A stretch of 64,000 bases of DNA from Streptomyces barkulensis. GTDB taxonomy: Bacteria; Actinomycetota; Actinomycetes; Streptomycetales; Streptomycetaceae. The notes under the pieces are model-generated. The model was not told the DNA's origin. It was given only the letters and a program-made list of their open reading frames with translations, and did no database searches. The DNA is taken from the NCBI RefSeq assembly GCF_002843305.1, contig NZ_PGSG01000090.1, forward strand, positions 1 to 64,000, written 5' to 3'. Positions 46,649 through 58,382 of this stretch are shown here, one piece after another. The position numbers were made by a program, and so were the translations under genes. Position 1 is the first letter of the stretch; every line of letters starts with the position of its first letter.

Positions 46649-46972
46649 CGGCGATGGGCTCGGTTCCATCCCCGTACCCCGGAACAGCGGTCCCACCTGC
46701 GCCTTGACGCTGTGTCCAACACACCGGAAAAATTGCGCCACGCCACATCGTGCGCCCTGCGCTTCCGGCCGCGGTGCCGCCGCCGGGCCCGGTCGGGGAC
46801 GGCCACGCCGTCACGGCGCGTGGTTCGAGCGGACTCCGTCTGGTTAGGAGAGAGGGGACGGGAGCGGCCCGGTCCCGCCGGAAGTGGCGGAAACCGTGCG
46901 GCGGACGGGACCAGCGGGTTCCGGGCGGAGCGCGCCCGGAAGGATGCTGGACCGGAACAGGAAGGGGCGGCG
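46649..46972 (+). other. 324-bp intergenic region between two SpoIIE genes
   Basis: No gene was found. TTGACG at 46704-46709 could be a -35 and AAAAAT at 46728-46733 a weak -10. The end carries GAAGGGGCGG, the ribosome-binding site of the next gene. Confidence 0.4.
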
Positions 46973-48844
46973 TTGAGCGACATTCCGGCCGAGGCGGGAA
47001 AGCCCGACGACGTACGCCGGGCCCTGGCGCTGCTGAACGCCGCGGGGGCCCGGATAGGCAACTCCCTGGATCTGGACACCACCGCCCGCGAACTCCTCGA
47101 CGTGGCCGTGCCCCAGTTCTGCGACCTGGCCTCCGTGGACCTGTATCCGGAGGTGTTCTCCGGGGAGGACCCCCGGGTGGCGGACGGCCTGGACGGCACC
47201 CGTCCGCTGCGGCGCGTGGCCTTCGCCAGCGCCGTCTCCGACGGCCCGATCACCCTCGGCCACCACACGGGCGGCGCCCCCGACCCGGACCACGTCGAAC
47301 CCGGCGGCATCCACCGCTACCCCGCCGGCTCCCCGTACGCCGACGCGCTGCGCACCGCCCGCGTCCAGCGCGTCACGGGCACCCTGGTGCGGTCCACCCT
47401 CGCCGTGCCGATGGTCGCGCGCGGCCGGGTGCTCGGGCTGGTGCAGTTCTCCCGCACCATGGGCAGCGAGCCCTTCGGCGAGCGGGACGCCGCCCTCGGC
47501 GCGGAGTTGGCCGCCCGCGCGGCCGTGTGCGTCGACAACGCGCGGCTGTACCGCAGGGAGCACGAGCGCGCGCTCATACTCCAGCGCAGCCTGCTGCCCC
47601 CGGACGACCCCGAGGCCGCCGGGCTCGACATCGCCTGCCGCTATCTGCCGGGCAGTACGGCCAGCGAGGTGGGCGGCGACTGGTTCGACGTCATCGAACT
47701 GCCCGGACACCGCACCGCCCTGGTGGTCGGCGACGTGATGGGCCGCGGCCTGCGCGCGGCCGTGGCCATGGGCGAACTGCGCACCGCGGTGCGCACCCTG
47801 GCCCTGCTGGACCTGGAACCCGCCGAGGTGCTGGGCGCGTTGGACGAGATCGCCCGGGGACTGGGCGCCTCCCGAGACGGCCGCGGCGGCCGCGACGGTC
47901 ACTGCGGCCCGGCCGCGGACCTCTCCGAGGTGTACCTGGCCACCTGTGTCTACGCCGTCTACGACCCCGTCACCCGCCGCTGCACCTTCGCCAACGCCGG
48001 GCATCTGCCGCCCGTACTGGTCGAGCCGCGCGACGACGGCGGCGAGCAGTCCGCGCTGCTGCTGGAGGTCCCCAGGGGCGTGCCGCTGGGGGTGGGCGGC
48101 GAGCCGTTCGAGGAGACCGAGGTCGAGCTGCCGGACGGCGCCCTGCTCGCCCTCTACACCGACGGCCTGGTCGAGTCCCGCCACCAGTCCCTGGACGAGG
48201 GGCTCCAGGCGCTGCGCACCACCCTGTCGGGCCCCGACCGCCCGCTGGAGGACGTCTGCGACGAGGTGCTGGGCGCACTGGAGACCCATCACGGCGAGGA
48301 CGACATCGCCCTGCTGCTGGCCCGGATCCAGGGGCTGCCCGCCGATTCGGTGGGCGACTGGCGGCTGCCGGCCGAGCCCCGTTCGGTCGCCCGCGCCCGT
48401 GATCTGACCCGCCGCCTGCTCGCCGCGTGGGATCTGGAGGACCTCGCCGACACCGCCGAACTGCTCGTCAGCGAGCTGGTCACCAACGCCCTGCGCCACG
48501 GCATGGGGGTCTCCTCCGCGCAGCCGGGGACGGGAGCCCTTCCCGCGCAGCCGGGGGTGGGGGTTCCCCCGGCAGGGCCGAGGGGAGAGATACGGCTGCG
48601 CCTGCTGTTGGACCGCACCCTGGTCTGCGAGGTGTGGGACTCCGGGCTCGTCCAGCCCCGCCGCCGCCGCGCCCGCGACACCGACGAGGGCGGCCGCGGT
48701 CTGCAACTGGTCGACCTGCTCTCCTCGGGCTGGGGCAGCCGCCGCACTCCGCGGGGGAAGACGGTCTGGTTCGAGCTCGCCCTCCCCCGGGAGGGTGAGC
48801 CCAAACCGCCGGACTCGGCCGAGGCCCTGCTGAGCATGTTCTGA
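46973..48844 (+). CDS. GAF-SpoIIE-HATPase regulatory protein
   Basis: The 623-aa product starts at TTG 46973, which follows GGAAGGGGCGG; upstream codons are not protein-like. It has a GAF domain (about 10-195), a SpoIIE/PP2C phosphatase (about 210-455: GGDWFDVIEL, VVGDVMGRGL, ATCVYAVYDP, LYTDGLVESR, EDDIALLLAR) and a HATPase domain (about 475-615). The HATPase domain contains a Pro/Gly insertion of about 30 residues with two AQPG units after NALRHG. A short tail ends the protein. This is the third such fusion in the window and is in tandem with the previous gene. Confidence 0.9.
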   Translation: MSDIPAEAGKPDDVRRALALLNAAGARIGNSLDLDTTARELLDVAVPQFCDLASVDLYPEVFSGEDPRVADGLDGTRPLRRVAFASAVSDGPITLGHHTGGAPDPDHVEPGGIHRYPAGSPYADALRTARVQRVTGTLVRSTLAVPMVARGRVLGLVQFSRTMGSEPFGERDAALGAELAARAAVCVDNARLYRREHERALILQRSLLPPDDPEAAGLDIACRYLPGSTASEVGGDWFDVIELPGHRTALVVGDVMGRGLRAAVAMGELRTAVRTLALLDLEPAEVLGALDEIARGLGASRDGRGGRDGHCGPAADLSEVYLATCVYAVYDPVTRRCTFANAGHLPPVLVEPRDDGGEQSALLLEVPRGVPLGVGGEPFEETEVELPDGALLALYTDGLVESRHQSLDEGLQALRTTLSGPDRPLEDVCDEVLGALETHHGEDDIALLLARIQGLPADSVGDWRLPAEPRSVARARDLTRRLLAAWDLEDLADTAELLVSELVTNALRHGMGVSSAQPGTGALPAQPGVGVPPAGPRGEIRLRLLLDRTLVCEVWDSGLVQPRRRRARDTDEGGRGLQLVDLLSSGWGSRRTPRGKTVWFELALPREGEPKPPDSAEALLSMF

Positions 48845-49181
48845 AAGGGGCCGCCGACGCCGTCTCAGCTTCCGCCCGCCGTGCGCGCGGGCGGGAGTGC
48901 CGCACGTCACACCGCCCTCGCGGGGGAGCCGCGCCCGCGTCCCGGCGCGGGGCGAAGCTCCCGGTCGGCGGGCGGTCACCCCGGCGTCACCGGGCGGACA
49001 CGGGCAAGGCCTACGGTCGCGGCAGGCGCGGTCCGGGGGCCATGGGGAGCCGCGGGGCCCCGTCCACCGGCGCCGGGCCCGTAACATGGAGGGATGACAG
49101 GCCGTGGCGATGATCAGCCCGGCGGGCGCGCGACGCACCGGTCGCGCCGCCATCCACGATTCCGGGAGAAGCGCCCCCAGT
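48845..49181 (+). other. 337-bp intergenic region before typA
   Basis: No gene was found. An 8-bp stem (CCGCCCGC at 48872-48879 with GCGGGCGG at 48887-48894) probably ends the SpoIIE transcript. Downstream lies the typA promoter, with GGGAGAAG near 49163-49170 as its ribosome-binding site. Confidence 0.5.
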
Positions 49182-51089
<1,908 letters not shown>

Positions 51090-51108
51090 CGCGCCCGGCG
51101 ATCCCTTC

Positions 51109-51151
51109 CGGAGGGGCGCCGCGGACCGCACCGGTCCGCGGCGCCCCTCCG
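51109..51151 (+). terminator. typA terminator
   Basis: A perfect 20-bp stem (51109-51128 with 51132-51151) has a 3-base loop. Confidence 0.85.
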
Positions 51152-51227
51152 CGCCGTCCGGGACCGTACGGGACCGTCCGGGACCGTCCGGGACAGCCCG
51201 GGGCCGTACGGCCCCGGGCTGTCCCGG
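51151..51227. repeat. 10-mer tandem repeat and 40-nt palindrome
   Basis: Decamers of the GGACCGTmCG type repeat three times (51161-51190). They are followed by a perfect 40-nt palindrome (51188-51227) centred on GTAC. It follows the terminator directly and could be a second terminator. Confidence 0.8.
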
Positions 51228-51999
51228 CGGGGTGCGGGAGCCGTGCGGCATCCGGGCGGCCGCCGGAGCACTCCGCGAGCCCGTTCGGCGTAGCGGCGGG
51301 AAAAGTCTCTTATGGGGTGATATGGCTCCGGAGAGAGGATGTCCAGGCCCTGAAGGAGGCGCTCGTGCGAGGAGCCGTTCCCACCGCTTCGGCGGAGGCG
51401 GTCCGCCGTGTCCGCGCGGCGCCGCCGCGCGGCCGGGCCCGCCCGCTCCCGCTACCGCGCCCGGGGGAGGGTCCGGGGGCGGGCCCGGCGGACGTCTGCG
51501 GGGCCTGCGCGGCGGGCGGGTGGAACGGGTGGTTCCGCGAGGCTCCGCCCCCGTCGGCACCATGGCGTGGAACGGGCCGCGCGAACATGCCATTGTTTGC
51601 CATCGCAACGGCTCTGGCGGCCGCCTGCGCGAGGTGGGTCTACGCGCGTCCGCTCTTTCGGGGGACATCTCCGGGGTTGCGGGCGTGTCACGAGAGGTCC
51701 GTACGCAGTTCAGAACGGCGCGTTCGTATATCGGCGCAGCGACGGCTAGGTTGCGGATTCATTAACTCTTTATGAGTCCAATGTGGCTATATGTCCGACT
51801 CTTCTGGAGCTTGTCAAGCACGCTGGGACCTCAATCTGCAAAACCTTCGCTCAAGATGTGCGGAGAGTGGCCGACCGAGGGCCAAGACCTCTTGACTGAG
51901 CTGGGAACCGATTGCAAAAGTCCGCTCAGCCCATGGCATTTCCCAGTGCCGAAGAAAGAGCGGGTTCCGCCAACACCCACAGCGCGGGGGCGCAACGCG
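51228..51999 (+). other. About 770 bp of noncoding leader before the peptide ABC operon
   Basis: No frame here has protein-like composition with a ribosome-binding site. From about 51700 onward the DNA is less GC-rich (TATATCGGCG, TTAACTCTTTATGAG, TGTGGCTATATG), which suggests a promoter region and a long 5' untranslated leader. The ABC permease frame is open back to 51772, but ATG 52000 is more probable. Confidence 0.5.
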
Positions 52000-53037
52000 A
52001 TGACGAGTCCAACCCAGGCTGCGACAGCCCAGGCCGACAACCCTGGCCCGGACGCCGAGAGCCTGAGCAAAGAGCAGACCGCCGGCAGTGGCGGCCAGCT
52101 CGCCGGCCGTTCACCCGGCCAGCTGATGTGGCTGCGCTTCAAGCGCGACCGTGTCGGTGTGATCAGTGCTTTCGTGGTGATCTTCTTCTTCCTGATCGCC
52201 GCGCTCGCACCGGTCGTCTCCTGGCTCTACGGCAAGGACCCGTACACGCTGTACGGTCAGGAGCAGTACGACCTGCTGGACGAGTTCGGCTTCCCGGCCG
52301 GTCCCAACGGAGGCATCTCCTCCGAGTTCTGGTTCGGCATCGAGCCGGAGCTCGGCCGCGATGTCTTCATGCAGCTGCTGTACGGCATGCGGACATCGCT
52401 GTACACCGCTCTGCCGGTGACGATCCTGATGGTGGCCACCGGTGTGCTGATCGGTCTGGTCGGCGGCTACTTCGGCGGCAAGGTCGACTACTGGATCGGC
52501 CGGGTCACCGACTTCATGATGGCCCTCCCCAGCCAGCTCACCCTGATCGCGGCGATGCCCGTGGTGGTGGCCGTCTTCGTGTCGCCCGTCGACGAGACCC
52601 CGGTCTACGTCCGGGCGTCCGCGATCATCGTCGTCCTGTGGCTGCTCGGCTGGATGGGCATGGCGCGCCTGGTGCGCAGCCAGGCCCTCACCCTGCGCGA
52701 ACGCGAGTTCGTGGAGGCCGCCAAGGTCTCGGGGGCCTCGCCCTGGCGGATCATCCGCAAGGAGCTGCTGCCGAACCTGGTCACCCCGATCCTGGTGCAG
52801 GCCACCTACATGCTTCCCGCGACGATCCTCTCCGTGGCCTTCCTGTCCTTCGTGGGCGTGGGCTACGTGGAGCCGACGCCGGACTGGGGGCGCATGTTCA
52901 GGACCGCCGCCACGATCTACCAGGACAACCCGACGTACATGTTCTTCCCCGGTATCGCCATGGTGATCTTCGTGGTGGCCTTCAACCTTCTCGGCGACTC
53001 CGTGCGGGACGCCTTCGACCCCAAGTCCGGACGCTGA
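52000..53037 (+). CDS. Peptide-type ABC permease (DppC/OppC-like)
   Basis: The 345-aa product has a cytosolic N-terminus and then TM1 (about 52-75). A large extracellular loop rich in Tyr/Glu follows, then the BPD_transp_1 core with about five helices and the EAA loop EFVEAAKVSGASPWRIIRKELLPN. It is the first gene of the five-gene import operon; the C-type permease is first, then binding protein, B-type permease and two ATPases. GVGYVEPTPDWGRM is the C-type signature. Confidence 0.92.
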   Translation: MTSPTQAATAQADNPGPDAESLSKEQTAGSGGQLAGRSPGQLMWLRFKRDRVGVISAFVVIFFFLIAALAPVVSWLYGKDPYTLYGQEQYDLLDEFGFPAGPNGGISSEFWFGIEPELGRDVFMQLLYGMRTSLYTALPVTILMVATGVLIGLVGGYFGGKVDYWIGRVTDFMMALPSQLTLIAAMPVVVAVFVSPVDETPVYVRASAIIVVLWLLGWMGMARLVRSQALTLREREFVEAAKVSGASPWRIIRKELLPNLVTPILVQATYMLPATILSVAFLSFVGVGYVEPTPDWGRMFRTAATIYQDNPTYMFFPGIAMVIFVVAFNLLGDSVRDAFDPKSGR

Positions 53038-53136
53038 TCACGTCCATCTGAGGGGGGCTGCCACCCCCGCACCCGGGCGACCGGAGGCGACAGGGCAGCA
53101 GACGGATCCCAACTGACAGGCAGGTGCACAAGCATC

Positions 53137-54936
53137 ATGAATCCCATCCGATCGCGCACACTGAGGGGCGCGCTCATCGCCCTCGCGGCAGGCTCGCTGG
53201 TGCTGACCGGCTGCGGCGGCGGCAGCAGCGACAGCGGCGACAAGAGCAATGAGAGCGCCAAGGACAAGGAGGCCGCCAAGGCCCAGTCCGCGGCGGTCGA
53301 GTACGGCGACGCCGCCGCCTCCAAGGGCCCGGCCAAGCCGGTCGAGGGCGCCCAGGAGGGGGGCACCATCCGGGTCTACCAGGAGGACGACTTCTCCCAC
53401 CTGGACCCGGGCCAGATCTACGTCAGCGACGCCGGCCAGCTCTCCGGTCTCATCCACCGCGGTCTGACCACCTACACCCAGGCCGAGGACGGCAGCCTGA
53501 CCGTCGTGGGCGACCTCGCCACCGACTCGGGCAAGCAGTCCGACGACGGCAAGACCTGGACGTACACGCTCAAGGACGGCATCAAGGACCAGGAAGGTGA
53601 CCCGATCACCTCCAAGGACGTCCGCCACACCATCGAGCGCCTGTACGCCAAGCACATCACCGACGGCCCGACCTACATCCAGCAGTGGCTGTCCGGTGGC
53701 CCCGGCTACCGCGACGAGCTGCCCGACGGTCCGTACGAGGGCGACCACCTGCCCGACTCCGTCCTGGAGACCCCGGACGAGAAGACGATCGTCTTCCACT
53801 TCGAGACCGCGCAGCCCGACCTGCCGCAGGCGCTCGCGATGCCGGGCTACTCCATCGTCCCCGAAGAGGACGACACCAAGGCGAAGTACGACCAGAAGCC
53901 CGTGGCGCTCGGCCCGTACAAGATCGCCGAGTTCAAGCCCGGCAAGTCCATGAAGCTGGTCAAGAACACCGAGTGGGACCCGAAGACGGACCCCTCCCGC
54001 CACCAGTACGTGGACGGCTGGAACATCACGTTCAACCACGACCGCGCGGACCAGACCGAGCGCATCCTGGCCGACCGCGGTGAGTCCGCCAACGCCATCC
54101 AGATGAGCGGCTCGGTGGACTCCACCAAGATCAAGCAGGTCATCGAAGAGGCCGACAAGCGCACGATCAAGGGCTACCAGCCCTACGTGTGGCAGCTCAA
54201 CATGAACATGGACCGCCTCAAGGACAAGAAGGTCCGCGACGCGATCACCCACGCGCTGCCCAACGGCCAGATCCTGCGCCCCGACGGCGGCTCCTACGCC
54301 GGTGAGCCGGCCGGCGGTCTGCTCGCCCCGACCCTGCCGGGCTACGAGGACGGCTACGACCCGTACGGCAAGCTCGACAAGCCCAACGGCGACATCGAGA
54401 AGGCGAAGCAGCTTCTGAAGGAAGCCGGCAAGGAGGGCATGAAGCTCACCTACGCCTACGCCAACGCCCCGCACCGCCAGAAGCAGGCCGTCATCATCGA
54501 GACCGCCCTGGAGAAGGCCGGCTTCGACGTCCAGAAGAAGGACATCGACCCGTCCACCTGGTACGAGCAGGTCGGCAAGGTCGACAACAAGCTGGACATC
54601 TACATGACCGGCTGGGGCCAGGACTGGCCGTCCATCTCCACCGTCATCCCGCCGGTCTACGACGGTGACCAGATCGCCGACGGCGCGTCGAACTACTCGC
54701 ACATCAACGACAAGCACGTCAACGGCGAGATCGACCGGATCTCCAAGATCCAGGACCCGGAAGAGGCCACCAAGGAGTGGGTCGAGCTGCACAAGTACAT
54801 CGTGGAAGAGGTCAACCCGGCCGCTCCGCTGTACTACACCAAGCAGCTGCAGATCTACGGCTCCAACATCGGTGGTGCCCGGTACAGCACGGTCAAGAGC
54901 TACATCGACCTCACCCAGCTGTACCTGAAGAAGTAA
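53137..54936 (+). CDS. Peptide-binding lipoprotein (SBP family 5)
   Basis: The 599-aa product has a lipoprotein signal with lipobox LTGC (Cys26) and a Ser/Asp/Gly-rich linker. The SBP_bac_5 domain covers the rest (GGTIRVYQEDDFSHLDPGQIYVSD, HTIERLYAKHITDGP). It captures oligopeptides or similar ligands for the importer. A 13-bp stem follows the gene before the next permease, probably adjusting relative expression. Confidence 0.95.
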   Translation: MNPIRSRTLRGALIALAAGSLVLTGCGGGSSDSGDKSNESAKDKEAAKAQSAAVEYGDAAASKGPAKPVEGAQEGGTIRVYQEDDFSHLDPGQIYVSDAGQLSGLIHRGLTTYTQAEDGSLTVVGDLATDSGKQSDDGKTWTYTLKDGIKDQEGDPITSKDVRHTIERLYAKHITDGPTYIQQWLSGGPGYRDELPDGPYEGDHLPDSVLETPDEKTIVFHFETAQPDLPQALAMPGYSIVPEEDDTKAKYDQKPVALGPYKIAEFKPGKSMKLVKNTEWDPKTDPSRHQYVDGWNITFNHDRADQTERILADRGESANAIQMSGSVDSTKIKQVIEEADKRTIKGYQPYVWQLNMNMDRLKDKKVRDAITHALPNGQILRPDGGSYAGEPAGGLLAPTLPGYEDGYDPYGKLDKPNGDIEKAKQLLKEAGKEGMKLTYAYANAPHRQKQAVIIETALEKAGFDVQKKDIDPSTWYEQVGKVDNKLDIYMTGWGQDWPSISTVIPPVYDGDQIADGASNYSHINDKHVNGEIDRISKIQDPEEATKEWVELHKYIVEEVNPAAPLYYTKQLQIYGSNIGGARYSTVKSYIDLTQLYLKK

Positions 54937-54950
54937 CCGGCTCATGAGGT

Positions 54951-54981
54951 GGGTCCCCGGGGGAGAACCCCCCGGGGACCC
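54951..54981 (+). terminator. Intra-operon terminator or attenuator after the binding protein gene
   Basis: A perfect 13-bp stem (54951-54963 with 54969-54981) lacks a T tract. Such sites let the binding protein be made in excess over the membrane parts. Confidence 0.6.
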
Positions 54982-55055
54982 GCCCACGGGCTTTCGCTTC
55001 GCACGTCCCACCCCCGTCGTCGTTGTCGCCGTGCTGAGAGCTGCGAACCACCACC

Positions 55056-56033
55056 ATGTTTAAATTCCTCATTCGCCGGTCGGTCGGCGCCCTCGTCATC
55101 CTGATCCTGATCAGTGCCTTCACCTTCGCCATGTTCTTCGCCATCCCGCAGGACCCGGCCCTGCTGGCGTGCGGCAAGAACTGCACCCCGCAGAACCTGG
55201 CGATCATTCACGAGAACCTCGGACTGGACAAGCCGATCACGGCGCAGTACTGGGAGTTCATGAAGGGCATCGTGGCGGGGCGGGACTTCGCCGTCGGCCA
55301 CTGCGACGCCCCCTGCTTCGGTGTGTCGTTCAACGACGACCGGTTCGTGTGGGACACGATCATCGACCGGCTGCCCCTGACCCTCTCCCTGACCGTCGGC
55401 GGCCTGGTCATCTTCCTGACCCTCGGTCTCGGCGCCGGCATGATCGCCGCCCGCAACAAGGGCACCTTCATCGACAAGGCCTTCAGCTCCGCCTCGCTGG
55501 TCCTCAGCTCGATGCAGATCTACTTCCTGGGCCCGATCGTGCTGGGCCTGCTGGTCTACAGCACCGGCTGGCTGTCCTCCCCGAAGTACGTGCCGATAAC
55601 GGAGAACCCGGCGGCCTGGTTCGTAGGCCTGCTGATCCCGTGGTTCGTGATGTCGCTGATCTTCACCGCGAACTACACCCGTATGTCGCGGTCCACCCTG
55701 ATCGAACAGTTGCAGGAGGACCACGTCCGCACGGCGAAGGCCAAGGGCATGTCCGAGAAGTACGTCTTCTTCCGCTACGCCTGGCGCGGCTCGCTGACCC
55801 CGATCGTCACGATCCTGGGCATCGACCTGGGCGCGCTGCTCGGCGGCGCCATCGTGACCGAGCTGACCTTCAGCCTCGCCGGCGTCGGACGCCTGGCCGT
55901 CGAGTCGGTCCTCTACAAGGACCTGCCCCTGACCATGGGCGTCATGCTGGTCAGCGCCGCCTTCATCCTGCTCTGCAACCTCGTCGTGGACGCCGTGTAC
56001 GGGTTCATCGACCCGCGTGTGCGCCTGTCCTAG
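55056..56033 (+). CDS. Peptide-type ABC permease (DppB/OppB-like)
   Basis: The 325-aa product starts MFKFLIRRSVGALVILILISAF. It has six predicted helices and the EAA loop (EQLQEDHVRTAKAKGMSEKYVF), and ends with IDPRVRLS as B-type subunits do. The two Cys in ACGKNC may be disulfide-bonded extracellularly. It lies 10 bp before the first ATPase gene. Confidence 0.95.
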   Translation: MFKFLIRRSVGALVILILISAFTFAMFFAIPQDPALLACGKNCTPQNLAIIHENLGLDKPITAQYWEFMKGIVAGRDFAVGHCDAPCFGVSFNDDRFVWDTIIDRLPLTLSLTVGGLVIFLTLGLGAGMIAARNKGTFIDKAFSSASLVLSSMQIYFLGPIVLGLLVYSTGWLSSPKYVPITENPAAWFVGLLIPWFVMSLIFTANYTRMSRSTLIEQLQEDHVRTAKAKGMSEKYVFFRYAWRGSLTPIVTILGIDLGALLGGAIVTELTFSLAGVGRLAVESVLYKDLPLTMGVMLVSAAFILLCNLVVDAVYGFIDPRVRLS

Positions 56034-56043
56034 GAGAACGACC

Positions 56044-57108
56044 GTGACCACACTCACCAAGACCGAGGGCGCGCCGTCCCCGACCGGGGCGGGTTCCTTC
56101 CTCTCGGTTCGCGACCTCCACGTCCGGTTCTCCACCGAGGACGGCATCGTCAAGGCCGTGAACAACCTCTCCTTCGAGGTCGAGCGCGGCAAGACGCTCG
56201 GCATCGTGGGCGAGTCCGGCTCCGGCAAGTCGGTCACCAACCTCGCCATCCTGGGCCTGCACAACCCGCGGTCCACGGAGATCACCGGCGAGATCGTCCT
56301 GGACGGCCAGGAGCTGACCGGCGCCTCCGAGAAGACGATGGAGGGCCTGCGCGGCAACAAGATGGCGATGATCTTCCAGGATCCGCTGACCGCGCTGTCG
56401 CCGTACTACACCATCGGCCGCCAGATCGGGGAGCCCTTCCGCAAGCACACGGGCGCCTCCAAGCGCGAGGCGCGCGAGCGCGCCATCGAGATGCTGGAGA
56501 AGGTGGGCATCCCCCACCCCAAGACCCGCGTCGACGACTACCCGCACCAGTTCTCGGGCGGTATGCGGCAGCGCGCGATGATCGCCATGGCGCTGGTGTG
56601 CGACCCCGACCTGCTGATCGCGGACGAGCCGACCACCGCCCTGGACGTCACCGTCCAGGCCCAGATCCTCGACCTGCTCAAGGACCTCCAGCAGGAGTTC
56701 GGGTCGGCGATCATCTTCATCACCCACGACCTCGGCGTGATCGCGGACGTGGCCGACGACATCATGGTGATGTACGGCGGCCGGGCCGTGGAGCGGGGCA
56801 CCACCGGCGAGGTGCTGCGGGCCCCCCAGCACCCCTACACCTGGGGTCTGCTCAGCTCGATGCCCCGGCTCGGCGGGGACGTGAACCAGAAGCTCCGGCC
56901 GATCGAGGGCACCCCGCCCAGCCTGCTCAACCCGCCGTCGGGCTGCCCCTTCCACCCGCGCTGCGAGTTCAAGGACAAGGTCCCCGGCGGTGTGTCCTGC
57001 GCCGGCGACAGGCCTCTGCTGCCCGAGGGCCGCGGAGCCGCCTGCCACCTGACGCCGGAGCAGAAGCGGACGTACTTCATCGAGCAGATCAAGCCCCGGC
57101 TGGGCTAG
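56044..57108 (+). CDS. Peptide-type ABC ATPase (DppD/OppD-like)
   Basis: The 354-aa product has Walker A GESGSGKS, signature FSGGMRQRAMIAMA, Walker B LLIADEPTTALDV, and the C-terminal oligopeptide signature with cysteines GCPFHPRCEF and VSCAG. It powers the importer with its partner DppF-like ATPase. GTG 56044 is preceded by AGGAGAACGACC. Confidence 0.96.
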   Translation: MTTLTKTEGAPSPTGAGSFLSVRDLHVRFSTEDGIVKAVNNLSFEVERGKTLGIVGESGSGKSVTNLAILGLHNPRSTEITGEIVLDGQELTGASEKTMEGLRGNKMAMIFQDPLTALSPYYTIGRQIGEPFRKHTGASKREARERAIEMLEKVGIPHPKTRVDDYPHQFSGGMRQRAMIAMALVCDPDLLIADEPTTALDVTVQAQILDLLKDLQQEFGSAIIFITHDLGVIADVADDIMVMYGGRAVERGTTGEVLRAPQHPYTWGLLSSMPRLGGDVNQKLRPIEGTPPSLLNPPSGCPFHPRCEFKDKVPGGVSCAGDRPLLPEGRGAACHLTPEQKRTYFIEQIKPRLG

Positions 57109-57121
57109 GGAGCAACGAGAC

Positions 57122-58273
57122 ATGAGCGACGAACTCACCCTGACCAGGCCGGCGGCCCCGGCCGCGGGCACAGGCGAGCCCCTGCTTGAGGTCAAGGGGC
57201 TGACCAAGCACTTCCCGATCAAGGGCGGCTTCCCGATCAAGCGGACCGTCGGCGCGGTCCAGGCCGTGGACGGGGTCGACATGAGCGTGCTCGCGGGCGA
57301 GAGCTTCGGCCTCGTCGGCGAGTCGGGCTGCGGCAAGTCCACCACCGGCCGGCTGCTGACCCGGCTGCTGGAGCCGACCGGCGGCACGATCAACTACCGG
57401 GGCCAGGACATCACCCACGCCAAGCGCAAGCAGCTGGCGCCGATCCGGTCCGAGATCCAGATGATCTTCCAGGACCCGTACTCCTCGCTGAACCCGCGCC
57501 AGACGGTCGGCAAGATCATCAGCGGGCCGATGGAGATCAACGGCATCAACCCGCCCGGGGGCCGCGAGAAGCGGGTCCAGGAGCTGCTGGAGATCGTCGG
57601 GCTCAACCCCGAGCACTACAACCGCTTCCCGCACGAGTTCTCCGGCGGTCAGCGCCAGCGCATCGGAGTGGCCCGCGCGCTCGCGCTGGAGCCGAAGCTG
57701 ATCGTCGCCGACGAGCCGGTCTCCGCGCTGGACGTCTCCATCCAGGCGCAGGTCGTCAACCTGCTCCAGCAGGTGCAGCGGGACATGGGCATCGCCTTCG
57801 TCTTCATCGCGCACGACCTGGCGGTCGTGAGGCACTTCTCGCAGCGCGTCGCGGTGATGTACCTCGGCAAGATCGTGGAGGTCGGGGACCGCGAGTCGAT
57901 CTACAACCGGCCGCGGCACCCCTACACCCACGCGCTGCTGTCCGCCGTCCCCGAGGCGGTGCTGCGCGACGAGGACGAGACCGAGGGGCGCGAGCGCATC
58001 CGCCTCGCCGGCGACGTGCCCTCGCCCATCTCGCCGCCGTCCGGCTGCCGCTTCCGCACCCGCTGCTGGAAGGCGCAGGACAAGTGCGCCACGGAGGCCC
58101 CGCCGCTGGTGCAGATCGAGGGCAACGCCCCGGGCCACCTGACGGCGTGCCACTTTCCGGAGGAGGGGACCACCGGGGGCGGCAGGGAGGTCGTCCTCGA
58201 CCCGGGCCTGGCCGCCATGGAGCACAGGGACATCGGGTCCGCGGGGGCCGCCGGCTCCGGCAAGGAGTCCTGA
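57122..58273 (+). CDS. Peptide-type ABC ATPase (DppF/OppF-like)
   Basis: The 383-aa product has Walker A GESGCGKST, signature FSGGQRQRIGVARA, Walker B LIVADEPVSALDV, and the C-terminal GCRFRTRCWKAQDKC motif. It is the last gene of the importer operon; a very strong terminator follows. Confidence 0.96.
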   Translation: MSDELTLTRPAAPAAGTGEPLLEVKGLTKHFPIKGGFPIKRTVGAVQAVDGVDMSVLAGESFGLVGESGCGKSTTGRLLTRLLEPTGGTINYRGQDITHAKRKQLAPIRSEIQMIFQDPYSSLNPRQTVGKIISGPMEINGINPPGGREKRVQELLEIVGLNPEHYNRFPHEFSGGQRQRIGVARALALEPKLIVADEPVSALDVSIQAQVVNLLQQVQRDMGIAFVFIAHDLAVVRHFSQRVAVMYLGKIVEVGDRESIYNRPRHPYTHALLSAVPEAVLRDEDETEGRERIRLAGDVPSPISPPSGCRFRTRCWKAQDKCATEAPPLVQIEGNAPGHLTACHFPEEGTTGGGREVVLDPGLAAMEHRDIGSAGAAGSGKES

Positions 58274-58280
58274 GCACAGC

Positions 58281-58345
58281 GCCGACACGACGCGGACGCC
58301 GCCGCGCCCCCGAAAGGGGCGCGGCGGCGTCCGCGTCGTGTCGGC
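58281..58345. terminator. 30-bp perfect-stem bidirectional terminator
   Basis: A perfect 30-bp stem (58281-58310 with 58316-58345) and a CGAAA loop lie between convergent genes. Confidence 0.9.
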
Positions 58346-58382
58346 CGTGCGGTCCGGGCGCGGCCCGGCGCGCCCGGTGCGG

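Noticed and set aside
43280..46741. 1153-codon antisense frame over GntR and SpoIIE genes
   Set aside because: It has Gly/Gln/Val-rich shadow composition and no ribosome-binding site.
51772..51999. Longer start for the first ABC permease
   Set aside because: The extra 76 residues are not conserved-looking and lie in the promoter-like, AT-richer region.
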